In this document: positions 1-11,055 of the stretch, piece by piece
Layout: every line of letters starts with the position of its first letter
Position numbering within the stretch: position 1 is the first letter of the stretch
NCBI GenBank assembly: GCA_008973525.1
Contig: WACJ01000502.1
Location: forward strand, 2,232,001-2,296,000
Length of the DNA stretch: 64,000 bases
Source: Stenopsyche tienmushanensis
Taxonomy: Eukaryota; Arthropoda; Insecta; Trichoptera; Stenopsychidae
Direction of reading: 5' to 3'
Notes under the pieces: model-generated
Told to the model about the DNA's origin: nothing
The model's database searches: none
The model's input: the letters and a program-made list of their open reading frames with translations, nothing else
Position numbers and translations under genes: made by a program

Positions 1-318
1 AGAAATTCCCATGCGATATTATGTATTTGTTCTATGATATAACTATTTTTTTTAACTAAATTTAGTTTTAATAGAATTTTATAAATAATGAAATGTGTTC
101 ATAATTAAGTGTGGTGAAAAATTATTCAACACTTTCTTGAATTTTCGACAAAATACATAAGCGCCAAAACAAGTGTTACCAATTTAATTCTGTTTTAGCT
201 ATCAAATTATTGCTTTTTGTTGAGTATTTAAATAAAATTCAATATATGTCATACTGAGATAGATCCTGGATTCTCATTATAAAAATTTTGGCTCGACGTC
301 TGATTGTGGAAAAAATTT

Positions 319-537
319 TCAGCGTATTAACAAATTTGGGAGATCAGAAGTATTAAAATTTCGGATTGATCGTAACCGTTCAAGATAATTAATAGCCAAG
401 CTGACAACATGTAGAGAGTTCATTAACAAACAGGGGAGGCCAGGCCAGCATACAAAGCCATCTCCATGGGATCTTGCAAAGTCAGTGCTGAGATCCGGGA
501 CCCTACTACAAAAATTATTGCCACCAACATGACTCAA
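319..537 (-). other. Open frame beside the long inverted-repeat element
   Basis: A 72-codon open frame on the minus strand just outside the left arm of the long inverted-repeat element. Local GC is higher than in the flanks. I recognise no domain. It may be repeat-derived or chance, since its right-hand neighbour is a transposon arm. No splice sites or promoter were found that would make it a gene. Confidence 0.12.
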
Positions 538-570
538 TCCATGAACTCCTTATAAAAAACTCATGGGACC

Positions 571-1000
571 AACAGAAATCGTACACCTCACCAGCAAGAC
601 GAAGGCTCCCAAATCGAGACATTCCCGCCGAAATCTGGACGCTTGGAAACAGTGGCGGAACTATTAATTGGCGAGCTTAGGCGATGCGTAGGGGGAGTAA
701 CTATCTCATCTATTCATATATGTATACATATATATAGAACATTGTTATATTTACCTTTCCCTACCGGTGATGTATTTACTACACCTTGATTCTAATAATG
801 GGAATATCGATATGAAATATAATAGATACGGGATTCAGAATTTTTGTATTCCTCCGTAATATAATTACGAATCGCATCAAAGTATTGTAGTATATGAGTA
901 TTCATCTGCAGCGATGGAAATAAATAATTTGTCGGGAAATCGGGAATTTTGCGAGTTTTAGTCCTTGTGCCTTTCTGTATTCTTTTGTGCTGAGCAGAAC
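571..1000 (+). repeat. Left arm of the long inverted repeat
   Basis: This arm pairs with 3589-3993. It contains a TATATGTATACATATATATA run near 717-737, where the two arms diverge most. The best matched parts are 750-850 and 880-960. Confidence 0.65.
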
Positions 1001-1528
1001 AAATATATTAGAACGCACAAGTTGCCTTTTGATGATTAAATTGATATAAAGAGTCAAACAATTTTTAATGCAATTTCTAATATCTCTAAATTCGCTAGCA
1101 GTTAAAAAGTTAAAAGGTTTTTTTTACATTTTCATGAAATGCAGAAATGATCCGAGTTGAGCACTGAAAATCTAGTCGTATACTTCCATACTGAATAAAT
1201 ATTTATTTAAAAGTGGAAAAGCTGTAGTTCATTTGGATCACTAAGTGACCATGAAAATACGATGATATGTAAAGGTCATAAATTTAGTGGTATTGACTAT
1301 TGAAAGTTGCTCTTTGTCTATGTTTTTACTAAATTCTATTAAAAAAATTGAGATTTTTAAGAGTCTGAACGATAATCTTCAGTTGTATTCTTACAGTTGA
1401 AATATTAAAAAATGCCGATTTAAATTGGGATCACTTTCTTAAATAAATAGATACGTCAAACTATGATGTTAATCTTCAAGTGCTACAAAACAATCAGTCC
1501 ATGTTTATTGATCAATTATAGATATTTT

Positions 1529-1801
1529 TTACAATTTCGAATGCTTTCTGCGATAAAACCCTTTCAGAGATTTTTTTCGCGATAAATCAACATATTTTTC
1601 GCCGATTATATAAAATAATTTCACAGGCAGCATTCGAATGTCGTCGTATTTCAAATCTGATTTATTGATGAGCGTTGAGTACATTTTACATCGTTTAAAT
1701 GCATCAATTTTAATGATGAACACAATTTGTCTTGAGTGCTCGCGTAGCGAAACGTCAGGGAGCAAATTTGCAGCCACAGGGCTGTCATATAAAAAACTCA
1801 C
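1529..1801 (-). CDS. 90-codon open frame inside the inverted-repeat element, unknown
   Basis: An uninterrupted 90-codon frame, ATG to stop, lying between the two arms. The product would be basic and lysine-rich, with no membrane segment. Its C-terminal half (residues about 35-90) has the even mix of charged and aliphatic residues expected of a folded domain. I recognise no family. From its position it could be a remnant of the element's own protein, or simply chance in AT-rich DNA. No promoter or splice sites were identified. Confidence 0.22.
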   Translation of the reverse strand: MSFLYDSPVAANLLPDVSLREHSRQIVFIIKIDAFKRCKMYSTLINKSDLKYDDIRMLPVKLFYIIGEKYVDLSRKKSLKGFYRRKHSKL

Positions 1802-2569
1802 CCCCGCAGAAATATAAATTTAAAACGAACAATACAAAAACCGTCCCCAGGACCCGATGTATTCTTTGTGGATGTTTTTTGTTATTTTTAGCGAGCACCC
1901 CGAACGTATTCTTATCCAGGATCCAACGGTGCGTGTAATATTGCAGCGGAAAATTCTGCATTAGAATTCAGTTGTAAGTGAATGCATCCTGGTGAATCCT
2001 GCGGGACATCACGTTGTGCAGAAGACGAGATTTATTATGACGTCCCGTGGGACAAAACCGCATCTGTTGTAATTATTTCCATCCAACAAAAACCATCAAA
2101 CATTCGTCCTTCGTTCGTATTTATGAGTACGTTTAAGCAGCTCCGCCCTATCGCCCTACAACCCTCCAAAAGTGCTCCAACTTTACTCGTTTAATTGAAT
2201 TTTATACAGACAATTTTAATTTATATCATTCGAAATTAATTGAATCGACCACGCCACAGTTTTATTGGATGTAAAACGCGTGGGTTTCCCAATCCCGTGT
2301 TGTTTCTTGAAAACTGTTCAAATTATCAATCAGTAATCAACCACATCTTGGATGTTAAAATAACGATTTCGTTCACTATTAATTGAACCAAATTATTCAA
2401 TAACGTATTGATTCACGATGAAAGTCAAGTCACGTTTAAGACAAGATGACTACACGTACAATCGTAACGAAACGGTCAATGAACGATAAAGCCATACAAT
2501 ATTCTAAGTAGACTCATTCAGGCGAAAATGATTCACAAACGAATCATCTAAATGTTACACCTAGATTTT

Positions 2570-2830
2570 TTTGTAATGTTTGCTCGGGTATGACATGTAG
2601 CACCGTCTTGCTGAAAATAGACATCAAACACATCAACATGATTAAATTGTGGCTATAAAGTCACTCAACATTGATTGGTATCGTTTAGCATTCACAGTGA
2701 TAGCATTTGTGTGCAAATGCGGTCCAATGATTCAATTTGCCCAAAATGCACGCCAAACAGTAACTTTTTTTGGGTGTAAACAACGTTCCTGAATAACAGG
2801 AGGATTTTCATCCATCTATTATAAAATGGG
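2570..2830 (-). pseudogene. mariner/IS630-type DDE transposase relic (middle domain)
   Basis: Read on the minus strand, this stretch gives DENPPVIQER, then a block matching KVTVW, GPH and VNAKRYQSMLSDF, and, after frame breaks, the equivalent of FQQDGATCHT around the second catalytic aspartate. This order is typical of insect mariner/IS630-type DDE transposases. At least one in-frame stop and a frameshift interrupt it, and the N- and C-terminal parts are missing. It is a dead fragment inside the long inverted-repeat element. Confidence 0.65.
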
Positions 2831-2954
2831 CTTCAATGCAAATACAAAATTTTGCATGAAAATACAATGAAGCTTTCGTTTATTGTTCGATAATAATGTA
2901 AACAGATTGTTGCAAATATATACCTATCCATGATTAAAATTGTATTACATTTTA

Positions 2955-3280
2955 AGCATCAGAGCCATAACAAGGGGTGGTAAAGTAGACGCCCGCAATT
3001 GGCGCAACTATGCTTGGGGCGCAAAACATAGAATACCGACCCAGTCGAGAGTTGCATATGGCTTTTATTTTACACGGCCATTCTACTTTACTGTCTTCTT
3101 CTGATATCACCGTTTTGTAATGAGAGTTCGTAATCATTCTGTAGACATGTTAAGGTATGACATCCGCCAGTCAGCATCAGCGGTCCGAAAAGCGGACCAG
3201 TTGGATACACAGACCTTATAGCTACTTTGTCCACTTTTAGAGCAGTGTCGGAGATAAATACGTACCTGGGGTCATCCATG
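2955..3280 (+). repeat. R repeat, copy 1
   Basis: Shares an ordered set of blocks with 47720-48222 (same orientation) and 12372-12702 (opposite). They are a GGGGTGG start, CTTGGGGCGCAAAAC, GAGAGTTGCATATGG, GTTTTGTAATGAGAGTT, a GTAGACATGTT block and the hairpin-like GGTCCGAAAAGCGGACC. No reading frame is kept across all three copies, so it behaves as a non-coding interspersed repeat or the untranslated end of a larger element. In copies 1 and 2 a mariner fragment lies to the right. Confidence 0.6.
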
Positions 3281-3588
3281 ACCTGAATGATCACGGAAAC
3301 CCTTTATTTTTAAGTTATAAAATCTGACTATTTTCAACCCTGCGCTCAAAGCGCAAGTGGCAACTTATTTTGAAAATATGCCCGAAGTAATATTAAACAT
3401 CGAATGTTTCGTCATTTAATCTGGATCTGATTTTGGTGGCCAGGCAATCTTTTGCTGACAATGCACGCTCAGCCTCCACACTCGTTGGAGGCATCGTCAT
3501 CAGATATTTAAATGCTAGTTCGAATTGATAACCGTGTGAGCCCCTATTTTTTATAAATCCATCAATGTGACTAATAAAATTCCTTTAT

Positions 3589-3993
3589 GTTGAGCAGAAA
3601 GGAGTTCAGGACAGCACACGGACTAAAACTCGCGAAATTCCCGATTTCCCGTCAAATTATTTATTTCCGTCGCTGCAGATGAATACTCATATACTATAAT
3701 ACTTTGATTTAATTTGTTATTATATTACGGAGAAATACAAAAAATCTGAATCCCGTATCTATTATATTTCATATCGATATTCCCATTATTAGAGTCGAGG
3801 TGTAGTAAATACATCACCGGTAGGGAAAGGTTACTATAACAATTTGAAAAACATATATGTATATATAAATTAGATAGTTACTGCCCCAAGGCGTCGCCTA
3901 AGCTCGCCAATTAGTAGTTACGCTATTGTTTCCAAGCAACCGCAACGGCGGGAATGTCTCGATTTGTGTCGTGTGAGGTGTACGATTTCTGTT
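3589..3993 (-). repeat. Right arm of the long inverted repeat
   Basis: Reverse complement of 571-1000 with small indels. Its outer end is the AACAGAAATCG block read on the minus strand, finishing near 3993. It separates R copy 1 from the mariner fragment at 4080, although the related sequences sit side by side at 48.2 kb. That suggests this arm inserted later. Confidence 0.65.
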
Positions 3994-4079
3994 AGATAAA
4001 AATTTCAATCCCGAATTTTTCGGAATTACGTTTACTAATCCCAGGATCCTTGGATCCTAAAACTGTCCGGGATTGGATT

Positions 4080-4450
4080 ACCTAATAACGACGCTGTTTT
4101 TGTTCCACCGTGAGCAAACGCGGCACCCATTTTGCGCACAACTTTTTCATGTCCAAATGTTCAGTCAATATGTGATATACAACATTTTTTGAAAAGTCTA
4201 CTATGTCTACTAGCTTATGCTCTTAGTGTCGATGGTCATCCAATAACATTTTGTGGGTTTTCTTAACCATTTCTGGGGTGGTTACCTCATTTGGTCGATC
4301 GCTGTACTGTTCGTCTTGGTCGCTCGTATGACCTCGTTTAAACTCTGCCACCCAACATCTTACTGTTGTAAACGAAGGAGCAAACTCCCCGAGAGTAAAA
4401 TCTAGCTCGGATTTGATATTAGTTGGACTGGTACCATTCTAATAAAAATA
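4080..4450 (-). pseudogene. mariner transposase N-terminal relic
   Basis: On the minus strand this reads as the paired helix-turn-helix region of a mariner transposase: TVRCWVAEFKRG, then DRPNEVTTPEMVKK, then VVYHILTEHLDMKKLCAKW and VPRLLTVEQKQRR. An in-frame stop follows the MLLDDHRH stretch. The catalytic domain is absent. A shorter, similar copy lies at 48250-48640, also next to an R repeat, so the two loci are copies of one composite. To the right (4455-4525) a G-run and CATACCCTCGTTAC-like block also recurs at 48800-48875. Confidence 0.75.
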
Positions 4451-4530
4451 TTGTATAAAATTTCCGGGGGGGAGGTGCTAGATAATTGCCACGAGCGCTT
4501 CTTACCCTCGTTACAACTCTGGTAAGCATT

Positions 4531-5500
4531 ATACAGTGCTGATATCTAGGCGTATTGTGATGGCCCTATATTTACACATTAATTTGAAATTTACATTAAA
4601 AATACATCTCTAATGTAAATTTGGCTAAAAATGAATGTCTTCGTACTTGTGACGTACGCTGACGATTAAGGTCGAAAACATTCGTATCATGTGGTTTTCA
4701 TCAATTTTTAATACAATTCTTCAAGCATATCAGATTTGCTAAAAATACGAAGGTTTTCGGTATCAAATTTCGAGAAAAATCACGTACACACAAATTCTCA
4801 AAGTTCATCATGTATTTTTTTAGTCGGAGGATTACCATCGAAACGGAATGAAACAGCATTTGATTGGCGATCGAAATCGGAGATGAGATCTGATATATTG
4901 CTCATCCATTGATCATTGTTGTGTGCAAATCAATTAGTCGCCCATCAAATACTGCCAATTCAAAGGTGATGATATTTTTGATGGCTCTCCGATAATGTTT
5001 CTAATCGATTTATTGATTTCGGTTTGAAGTTCAAATGCGAAAAAGTCGTCGATGATGCCATATTTTTTAATATATTGCATGCAAATATATATAAATGCGA
5101 CGAGCATATTTCAATTGATGACGATTGTAATAAATCGCAATTTGATTTGAGTCATTATGTGACTTATACATGATTTTATGATCCACTGTTATAACAAGAA
5201 TTGCCATAATTACTATTCAAAGCGGTTGTATTCTTAGAAAATGCGAGATGTTTTTAATTAAATTTTCCTCAAATGGATCTGATAGATTGCGATCGTTGCA
5301 TCTTATCAAAATATACAACACTATCTGTAACAAATATTTTTGAATGCCGACTTTTGCAATCGATATTGCATCGAAAAGATTTTCGGTGTAAATGAAATCG
5401 TATTATTTGTCAGTCTGCAAATCGCTGGATCCGTGTATAATTCTCCATGCTGTGCCATACCGTTTGTGGGTGAATATAATTAGTAAACGCTGAAATTTAT
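4531..5500. other. Unassigned AT-rich DNA
   Basis: No gene, repeat or transposon end was recognised here. There are scattered TCGAT and GATTTAT words and no long open frame. Confidence 0.5.
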
Positions 5501-5502
5501 GC

Positions 5503-6028
5503 ACATCACAACACTCAATAAGTTCGTAGGATTGTTTTCACACTATACATTTTCCTTTTTTGGGGTAATTTTTTAGCCAAATGATATTTGCATATGATTG
5601 CTATCCTTTTTTAAGGTAATCGATAAATGAAATATACGGAACCAAAATACGGAAGCTAATATATTACCAGCTAAAATTTGCGCTTTTGGTCGCTTTCAAC
5701 GATTGCTGTCCACTCAGAAGACTTTCAATTTGACTCTGGACTACAGTGATAAATCCATGTTTCATCCATTGTCACATACCGTATGAAAAAAAATCATTTT
5801 TATTGCGATGAAATAGCTCCAAACAGTGCTCCGAATTGTGGACGGTTAGTCGTTTTTGATCGACTGTGAGCAAACACGGTATCCACTTCGCACCGAGCTT
5901 TCTCATGAACAAATATTGATGCAAAATGGTGATTACATTGCCTTCCCTCACGCAAATTCAATTTACGATCGGTCAAAACTATTTTGTGAACTTTTTTGTC
6001 ATCCTACGAACTTATTGAGTAGTGCGTA
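5503..6028 (-). mobile_element. mariner deletion derivative, ~525 bp
   Basis: Bounded by inverted ends ACTCAATAAGTTCGTAGGAT (left, about 5513) and ATCCTACGAACTTATTGAGT (right, about 6001-6020). The interior carries a mariner transposase relic on the minus strand (5690-5990). At about 0.5 kb it is much shorter than a full mariner (about 1.3 kb). The same ends bound smaller elements at 25447-25643 and 29201-29319. Confidence 0.75.
5690..5990 (-). pseudogene. mariner transposase relic with first catalytic Asp
   Basis: Minus-strand reading gives DRKLNLRE, then ILHQYLFMRKLGAKW, LLTVDQKR, CLELFHRNK and, in another frame, YVTMDETWIYHCSPES followed by a stop. The MDETW motif carries the first aspartate of the mariner DDD triad. 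Frame changes and a stop show that it is dead. The HTH part and the rest of the catalytic domain have been deleted at either side. Confidence 0.75.
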
Positions 6029-6247
6029 ATTATTTTTTTTTTTTGGAGATTTTATGACAAATACACTTCATTATTACATGTTTACATAATAAAAAAACGG
6101 AAAAAACGGATTTTCAATGGATACTCGCTGCTCCAAAATATTAACGATTATCAATAATTTTGTGTAATTTTAAGATTTTGTAGGATTTTTTTTCAATTTA
6201 TGCTTTATTTTTCTGTTTTTGATGTCGTTTTTTCGCAATTCCTTAAA

Positions 6248-6275
6248 AGAAAAAAATCCTACGGACTTATTGAGT
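6248..6275. repeat. Isolated mariner terminal repeat
   Basis: ATCCTACGGACTTATTGAGT near 6255 matches the right end of the mariner at 5503-6028, in the same orientation about 250 bp away. It is probably a leftover end from a second copy. Confidence 0.45.
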
Positions 6276-6540
6276 TATATGTTAGCAACAGTATATAATG
6301 TTTTTTCAGCCTTTTGTCGGTTTTTAGATAATTTTCATGCAATTTTTAGCAAAATGAAAGCGTGCGCGACTCATTTTACATTCATCTGATCTAAAAAGTA
6401 TTGTAAAATATTGACTGTCTAAAATAATGCCATATGTAAATTTTTATCCTTGAACCCGGCTTAATAATGCACATCTTTATACCAAAAAAATATCCTGAAA
6501 TTTAAAAGGAAGGTTTTGTAGAAGTCTTTAATTTTATTCT

Positions 6541-6870
6541 ATTAGGGGGACCCAAAAGTATTCGAAAATTTTGAGACCTTATGTTTAAAAGTCCAGACAC
6601 AAAGACGGAAATATCTTTGTAAGTTATTATTTTTGTAGAACTATTGGTTAAATATTATTTTGGTGCAAAAGATTTTAAAACTCATCGCCAAAACGAATAG
6701 GATGGGTGTTGTGTGGTAGGATGGGTACTGTGCGTCTTGACCTAATACAACATAATAGTCCCTTTTTGAATAGCATTGTAACTGGTGTTGTGAAATGACT
6801 AATTTACGATAATATACGATACAAAAATCAATTGCTTTGTAGAAAATAACCCTCAATTCCAACCCTTAAG
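6541..6870 (+). mobile_element. mariner relic, second lineage
   Basis: Starts with the end sequence TTAGGGGGACCCAAAAGTAT, which also occurs at 59101 and, inverted, near 31030-31050. From about 6660 a block reading KLIAKTNRMG and then WxDGY recurs inverted at 30650-30790, 53725-53800, 55940-56010 and 61775-61850. In those copies it lies beside a mariner helix-turn-helix fragment. Frame breaks are present. Confidence 0.6.
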
Positions 6871-7139
6871 CCGAAAAAGGTAAAATAAAAAAGGTTTTTT
6901 TTGTGCATATGGTGGGAGTTGCGGGGGAATAATCCATTATGAATTAATGAAACCGGGAAAAATTATAGCTACACTATTATGGTCGACAATTAGTAGCTTC
7001 ATGCTAAAAATAAGGGAATTTAAGTGGGAAATGCTACCACATATTTCTAATTTTAACCTCTTCAGATCCATGAATTTGAAATTTCAACTTTTGTTAAATA
7101 AATTTTCGAATATTTTTAAGTCCTCCTAAAAATAGGGTA

Positions 7140-8680
7140 CATTTGGATTATTATCGATTTAAGTTTTTAAAGCTTTCTATCAAGGATAAAAACTTCAGAA
7201 TGAAGACGAAATTAATATACCTCCGATGTTTTCCCAGGTGTACGAAATGTAGAGGAACCTCTGCTCTTTTTTATTGATAAAACCCACATGTTGAAACATT
7301 CACAAAAGAAGCATGTCGATTGTTTAGCGGAAATATTCAACAAAGGAACGAAATCACTGAAACTATCGTGCCCAATGAATCAGACATATTGCGTATGAAA
7401 GGACTACGTACAGTAAAGATAGAAACGTTTCGTTATATTTCGGCAGTGTAATAATTCCAGAGAGCAAATCTCTCCGCACAAAGGCCAAATGATATTGGGC
7501 AAACTTTGGTTTTATTCCTTATTATCAATTTATTGTGTCTGGATGGAGAGAAAGGCGAATTTCTTCCGTCTATCAAGACGTCCGAGCTCCGTGTAAACGA
7601 TGAGAAAATCAACAAGTCACCCGAGATTCTATTAAGACTTTGTTCTGTCAATAGACATTGGATATATCAAGGTCACTCTTGGGCAAACAATCGAGATTTA
7701 ACCCTATAGTTAAAACGCAAATAATACGCTTCGATGAGGACATTTAAGAATTTTCTTCGCTTTATTAAATAAAGTATGAGGACAGACTTGCATAACGCAC
7801 GTCAACGCCCATAAGAGCTTTCTCGCGTCTATTTACCTTTTTGCTTTTAAAGCAAGGAAATATCGCAGACAGGTGACAGTGAGGTATATTTAACGAGAGA
7901 AATAATTCAATTTTTATTTTGCAAGCAAACTACCCTAGCAAAAAAATCTGTAAATAAAAGAAACGACCAATATTACAATATTTTAGTACAATCATCTTAC
8001 AGTACTTATTTAGTGTGAGCCTTGGTATAATATTTTGCTTATAAATTCGCTACACAAAATTTATCTTGAAAATTCATCCCTAATATACGAAATAATCCTC
8101 GGTCTTCCTTGCTTCTATTCATATGCTAATATACCCGAATGGACAAATAGAGTTCTTGATCAAGTTTAATCACAAGATTTTAGTCTAGCTCTATGAAATC
8201 TGCAACATCAAAGGCTTTCACTTCTAAATGCAGCTATAAACCATTAATCTTCCCTTGAATGGATTTAGTATACAAAGGATATGTGCATTCAAACAAAGAC
8301 AAATATGTGCATTTAATTAAATTTATTATCAAAATGCGTTCGTAATTGCACGCCCGATTGATTGTTTCCTGTTGCCATTTTACGCGAAGTATTCAATTAC
8401 CGCGTAAATATGTTAGTTCATACACTTTTGAAGTAGTTAAGTAAACGCAACATCTTAAATACATTCTAATTGTTAAAAATCTCATCAATATTATCGGATA
8501 TTTATAGATTTTAAACGTTATGGCTTTAAATAATAAGACATTATTAGAAAATACTAATCGTTGAAAGATAGTTGAATTTATATTTCTTCCTAGAAGAAAA
8601 CATATGTTTTATGAATTCAAGTCCAAAATTGATACATGCTAAGAATTAAAGGATTTGGACAATCATCTTGAATTTTCTTA
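7140..8680. other. Unassigned region with short open frames
   Basis: A stop-free stretch of about 60 codons (+ strand, about 7216-7395) and overlapping 67- and 72-codon frames on opposite strands (7433-7709) lie in slightly GC-richer DNA. None has a recognisable motif or a clear splice pair. It may hold decayed coding sequence, but I cannot support a gene. Confidence 0.3.
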
Positions 8681-8689
8681 AATATCCAA

Positions 8690-9075
8690 CCAATGTTTAA
8701 GAATACGTTCAGTAAATTTCAAGTTGATATAAGTGAAAATCGCAAAGCAATAGGTCGAAGAAGAGAAGCTGAAGAGAGAAGAAACTTTAAACACGTTTTT
8801 CTCGAAACTGATTTTTCCAAGCTCATGGAAGTGTTTCCACAAGTTCTAGATAAGCAATCTTTTTTAAATTTGACAGGCACGTGTATAATAAACATTTTCA
8901 TCGTATAGACTACAATTATCCAAAAATATTCAAAAGTGTATATTTAATGAGCAAAAAACTACAAAAAATGTTGTTAAAAACACAAACTTTTTTTGATCGC
9001 TTAATTTTTATTTTCTAATATTTCTTCTTAATTATAGTCTAAGCTATACACGATATTATAGAGAGTAAAAATATC
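8690..9075 (+). repeat. Interspersed repeat, inverted copy at 56.2-56.5 kb
   Basis: Blocks such as TCTCGAAACTGATTTTTCCAAGCTCATGGAAGTG and the stretch around AATGAGCAAAAAACTAC to TTAATTTTTATTTTC recur in reverse complement at about 56200-56500. A 71-codon open frame (8693-8908) is contained in it and is probably incidental. Confidence 0.55.
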
Positions 9076-9399
9076 TTAAATTTCTGTACTGTAAATCACC
9101 TGTACAGGACTTAAGACTTCCATGGTGAAGAATGTCATCGTTCGCGCACCCCAATACCATACTCCCTTCACTATCATACTTTGGCAAACATTAAAAAATA
9201 TTTTTATACTCGATAAAGATCTCCCAATCAACATACCAAATATCAATATTCAATATTTAATAATTTTTGCATAAAAAAATGTTAAAAAATCAAAATAAGG
9301 TAGAAACGTCCCTTAAAACCTAATTCTGAATGTATTATAGTTTTGTATAGTTTGTTTTAATAAAATGTTATATTTTATTCGTTTTTTTGCATATTTTCA

Positions 9400-9660
9400 A
9401 AGTTTAGACATTTAATAATGTATTCTAAAAAGGAATTTCCAAAATTTCAATTATTTACGAAGTTATAGCTATTTTATTGAATGAAATCTTTGAACGCGTT
9501 TTTCACGAAACTACTTTTTTCAACACGGTTGACATGATATCTTAAATTTTAATACACTGATTTTATTCAAATATGGTATAATTTTTTTTAATATAATTTT
9601 CTATCGTTCCTACCAGATTTAGATGAAAAACATTTTTAAAACAACTTTTTTTTAATATTT
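9400..9660 (-). repeat. Solo copy of the core of the GTGCG MITE family
   Basis: The blocks TCTGGTAGGAAYRATAGAAA (minus strand) and AACCGTGTTGAAAAAAGTAG with AAAAACGCGTT also occur inside the MITEs at 41970-42392 and 44757-45588. Here they lack the MITE ends. It is either a fragment or the remains of a parent element. Confidence 0.5.
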
Positions 9661-9699
9661 TCACAAAATTTTGCGAAAAAACAAATTTATCGTACTTAA

Positions 9700-10160
9700 A
9701 AAATGCCTTTATGCCCCTTTTATAATTAATACGTTTTTTTGTGTTTCTTGTGTGTATTCATATCAAGACCTAAGCGTGTTTTAGCTATCTCATGGTCACT
9801 CACTGTTTTTGATCAACTTCTTTCAATTAAGCATCGCTAATTGCCATCAAAAAAGCCATAATATGATCTTGTATAATAACATAAGGTTATTTGTGTTCGA
9901 TTTTGTTTGGATATTAAAATTAAATCGATATTATCCATATCTAATTCAAAATACGTTTTAACATTCATACTATAAGAATTTTGTCCACTGTTGTTACCCA
10001 AATATGTATTAATATTAGAGAATTCTCAAACTATACCGAATACTTGACATGACAAGTTCTGAAAGAAAGATAAATGATATTCATCAAATTTGGTTGGCGA
10101 CCCTTAATTTGTCATTCTGACCCAATGCGACTTGAACGCGTTGACATCTGTCTTATATAA
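9700..10160. other. Unassigned AT-rich DNA
   Basis: Nothing recognisable was found between the repeat mosaic and the stop-poor frame that starts at 10167. Confidence 0.45.
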
Positions 10161-10166
10161 GGGTAG

Positions 10167-10949
10167 TTTTTATACAGTAAGTTTTCAAATTTGATTGATC
10201 AAAAAGCGCTATGGATGAATTGTATTCTTGATTTCTATCTGCGATTTTATTTAAACAAATATTTTTTTCAAGAACAGGAATCGATTCGACATCATTATTC
10301 ATGTTGCTTAATGGAATTGTTACTATATAAACTGAGACGCGTCCATAATATATACGCCCATAGTTCGATCGGGAACATTTTTAATAGAACCCTTTGTTGG
10401 GGCTTGAAATTGATTAACCTCTGTCCTTTCAGCAAAACTTTCCTCATTGAATTTTTCAATGGAAGTGACCCTAAGAAGACAGGTTATCTTCTTAACGGCT
10501 CATTTAGTCGTCCTTTAGAGATTTCTCTCTTTCTTTGTTCAGGGATACAAGAAAAAAGGTTGTATCGCGGTCGGGATAAAAAATATTAGATGAGCATTCA
10601 TAATGGGTATAATCCTATAACATTGAGATATCCTACGAATTAATAATATTTCTTGTACGGTTTTCATGTCATTTCCGATCGATATGATGGTTGTTATGTG
10701 GTTCTATGTAATATTTATCGATCGATTGATAATAAAATGCAAATTGTCACAAAATAAAGACGAAGATTATATCGACATTGTACGTCATTCGGTGAAAGAA
10801 TCCAAGAAATTGATTACGATGATGAGTCTTCGTTGCTTGTCGATAATTTATTTGAGATCAACAGCAATTTTCTTCGATTATCTCAAACGATTAGATCAAT
10901 TTCGCTATGCAAAGTAAAAAATAAACATATAAATATAAAGGGTGAATAA
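10167..10949 (+). pseudogene. Stop-depleted frame, probable decayed or intron-split gene
   Basis: One + strand frame runs 261 codons with stops only at 10587, 10641, 10644 and 10755 before its last stop at 10947. Random DNA this AT-rich would give roughly twenty. The first 140 codons are fully open. The last 63 end in an acidic then aliphatic stretch (YDDESSLLVDNLFEINSNF). AATAAA signals at 10919-10924 and about 10945 fit a 3' end converging on cytochrome b5, whose stop codon lies about 110 bp away. I recognise no family. It may be a pseudogene with three or four nonsense changes, or exons separated by one or two short introns that I could not place. A 10666-10917 frame in another phase overlaps it and is probably a shadow. 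Confidence 0.4.
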
Positions 10950-10978
10950 ATTTAAAAAACTGAGTATAAATAGATTTT

Positions 10979-10984
10979 TTTAAT
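10979..10984 (-). terminator. Candidate poly(A) signal of cytochrome b5
   Basis: The common variant signal ATTAAA lies on the minus strand about 70 nt beyond the stop codon. There is no AATAAA closer to the stop. Confidence 0.3.
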
Positions 10985-11055
10985 AAATTATATAAATATT
11001 TATAAAAATAGTGTATAAAATCTTAAAAATAATTATTAATTAATATTGATTAATG

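Larger units (their letters stand above)
571..3993. mobile_element. DNA transposon relic with ~420 bp inverted terminal arms
   Basis: The left arm (about 571-1000) reappears as its reverse complement at about 3589-3993, at roughly 85% identity by eye. Shared blocks include the outer end AACAGAAATCGTACACCTCA, the stretch reading ACCTTTCCCTACCGGTGATG, and an inner block ending near TGAGCAGA. The 2.6 kb between the arms holds a mariner/IS630-type transposase relic (2570-2830), a 90-codon open frame (1529-1801) and an R repeat copy (2955-3280). Long-arm inverted repeats around a core are typical of foldback-like or long-TIR cut-and-paste elements. The alternative is two separate copies of a 420 bp element in opposite orientation; the R and mariner order seen at 47.7-48.7 kb gives that some weight. 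Confidence 0.6.
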
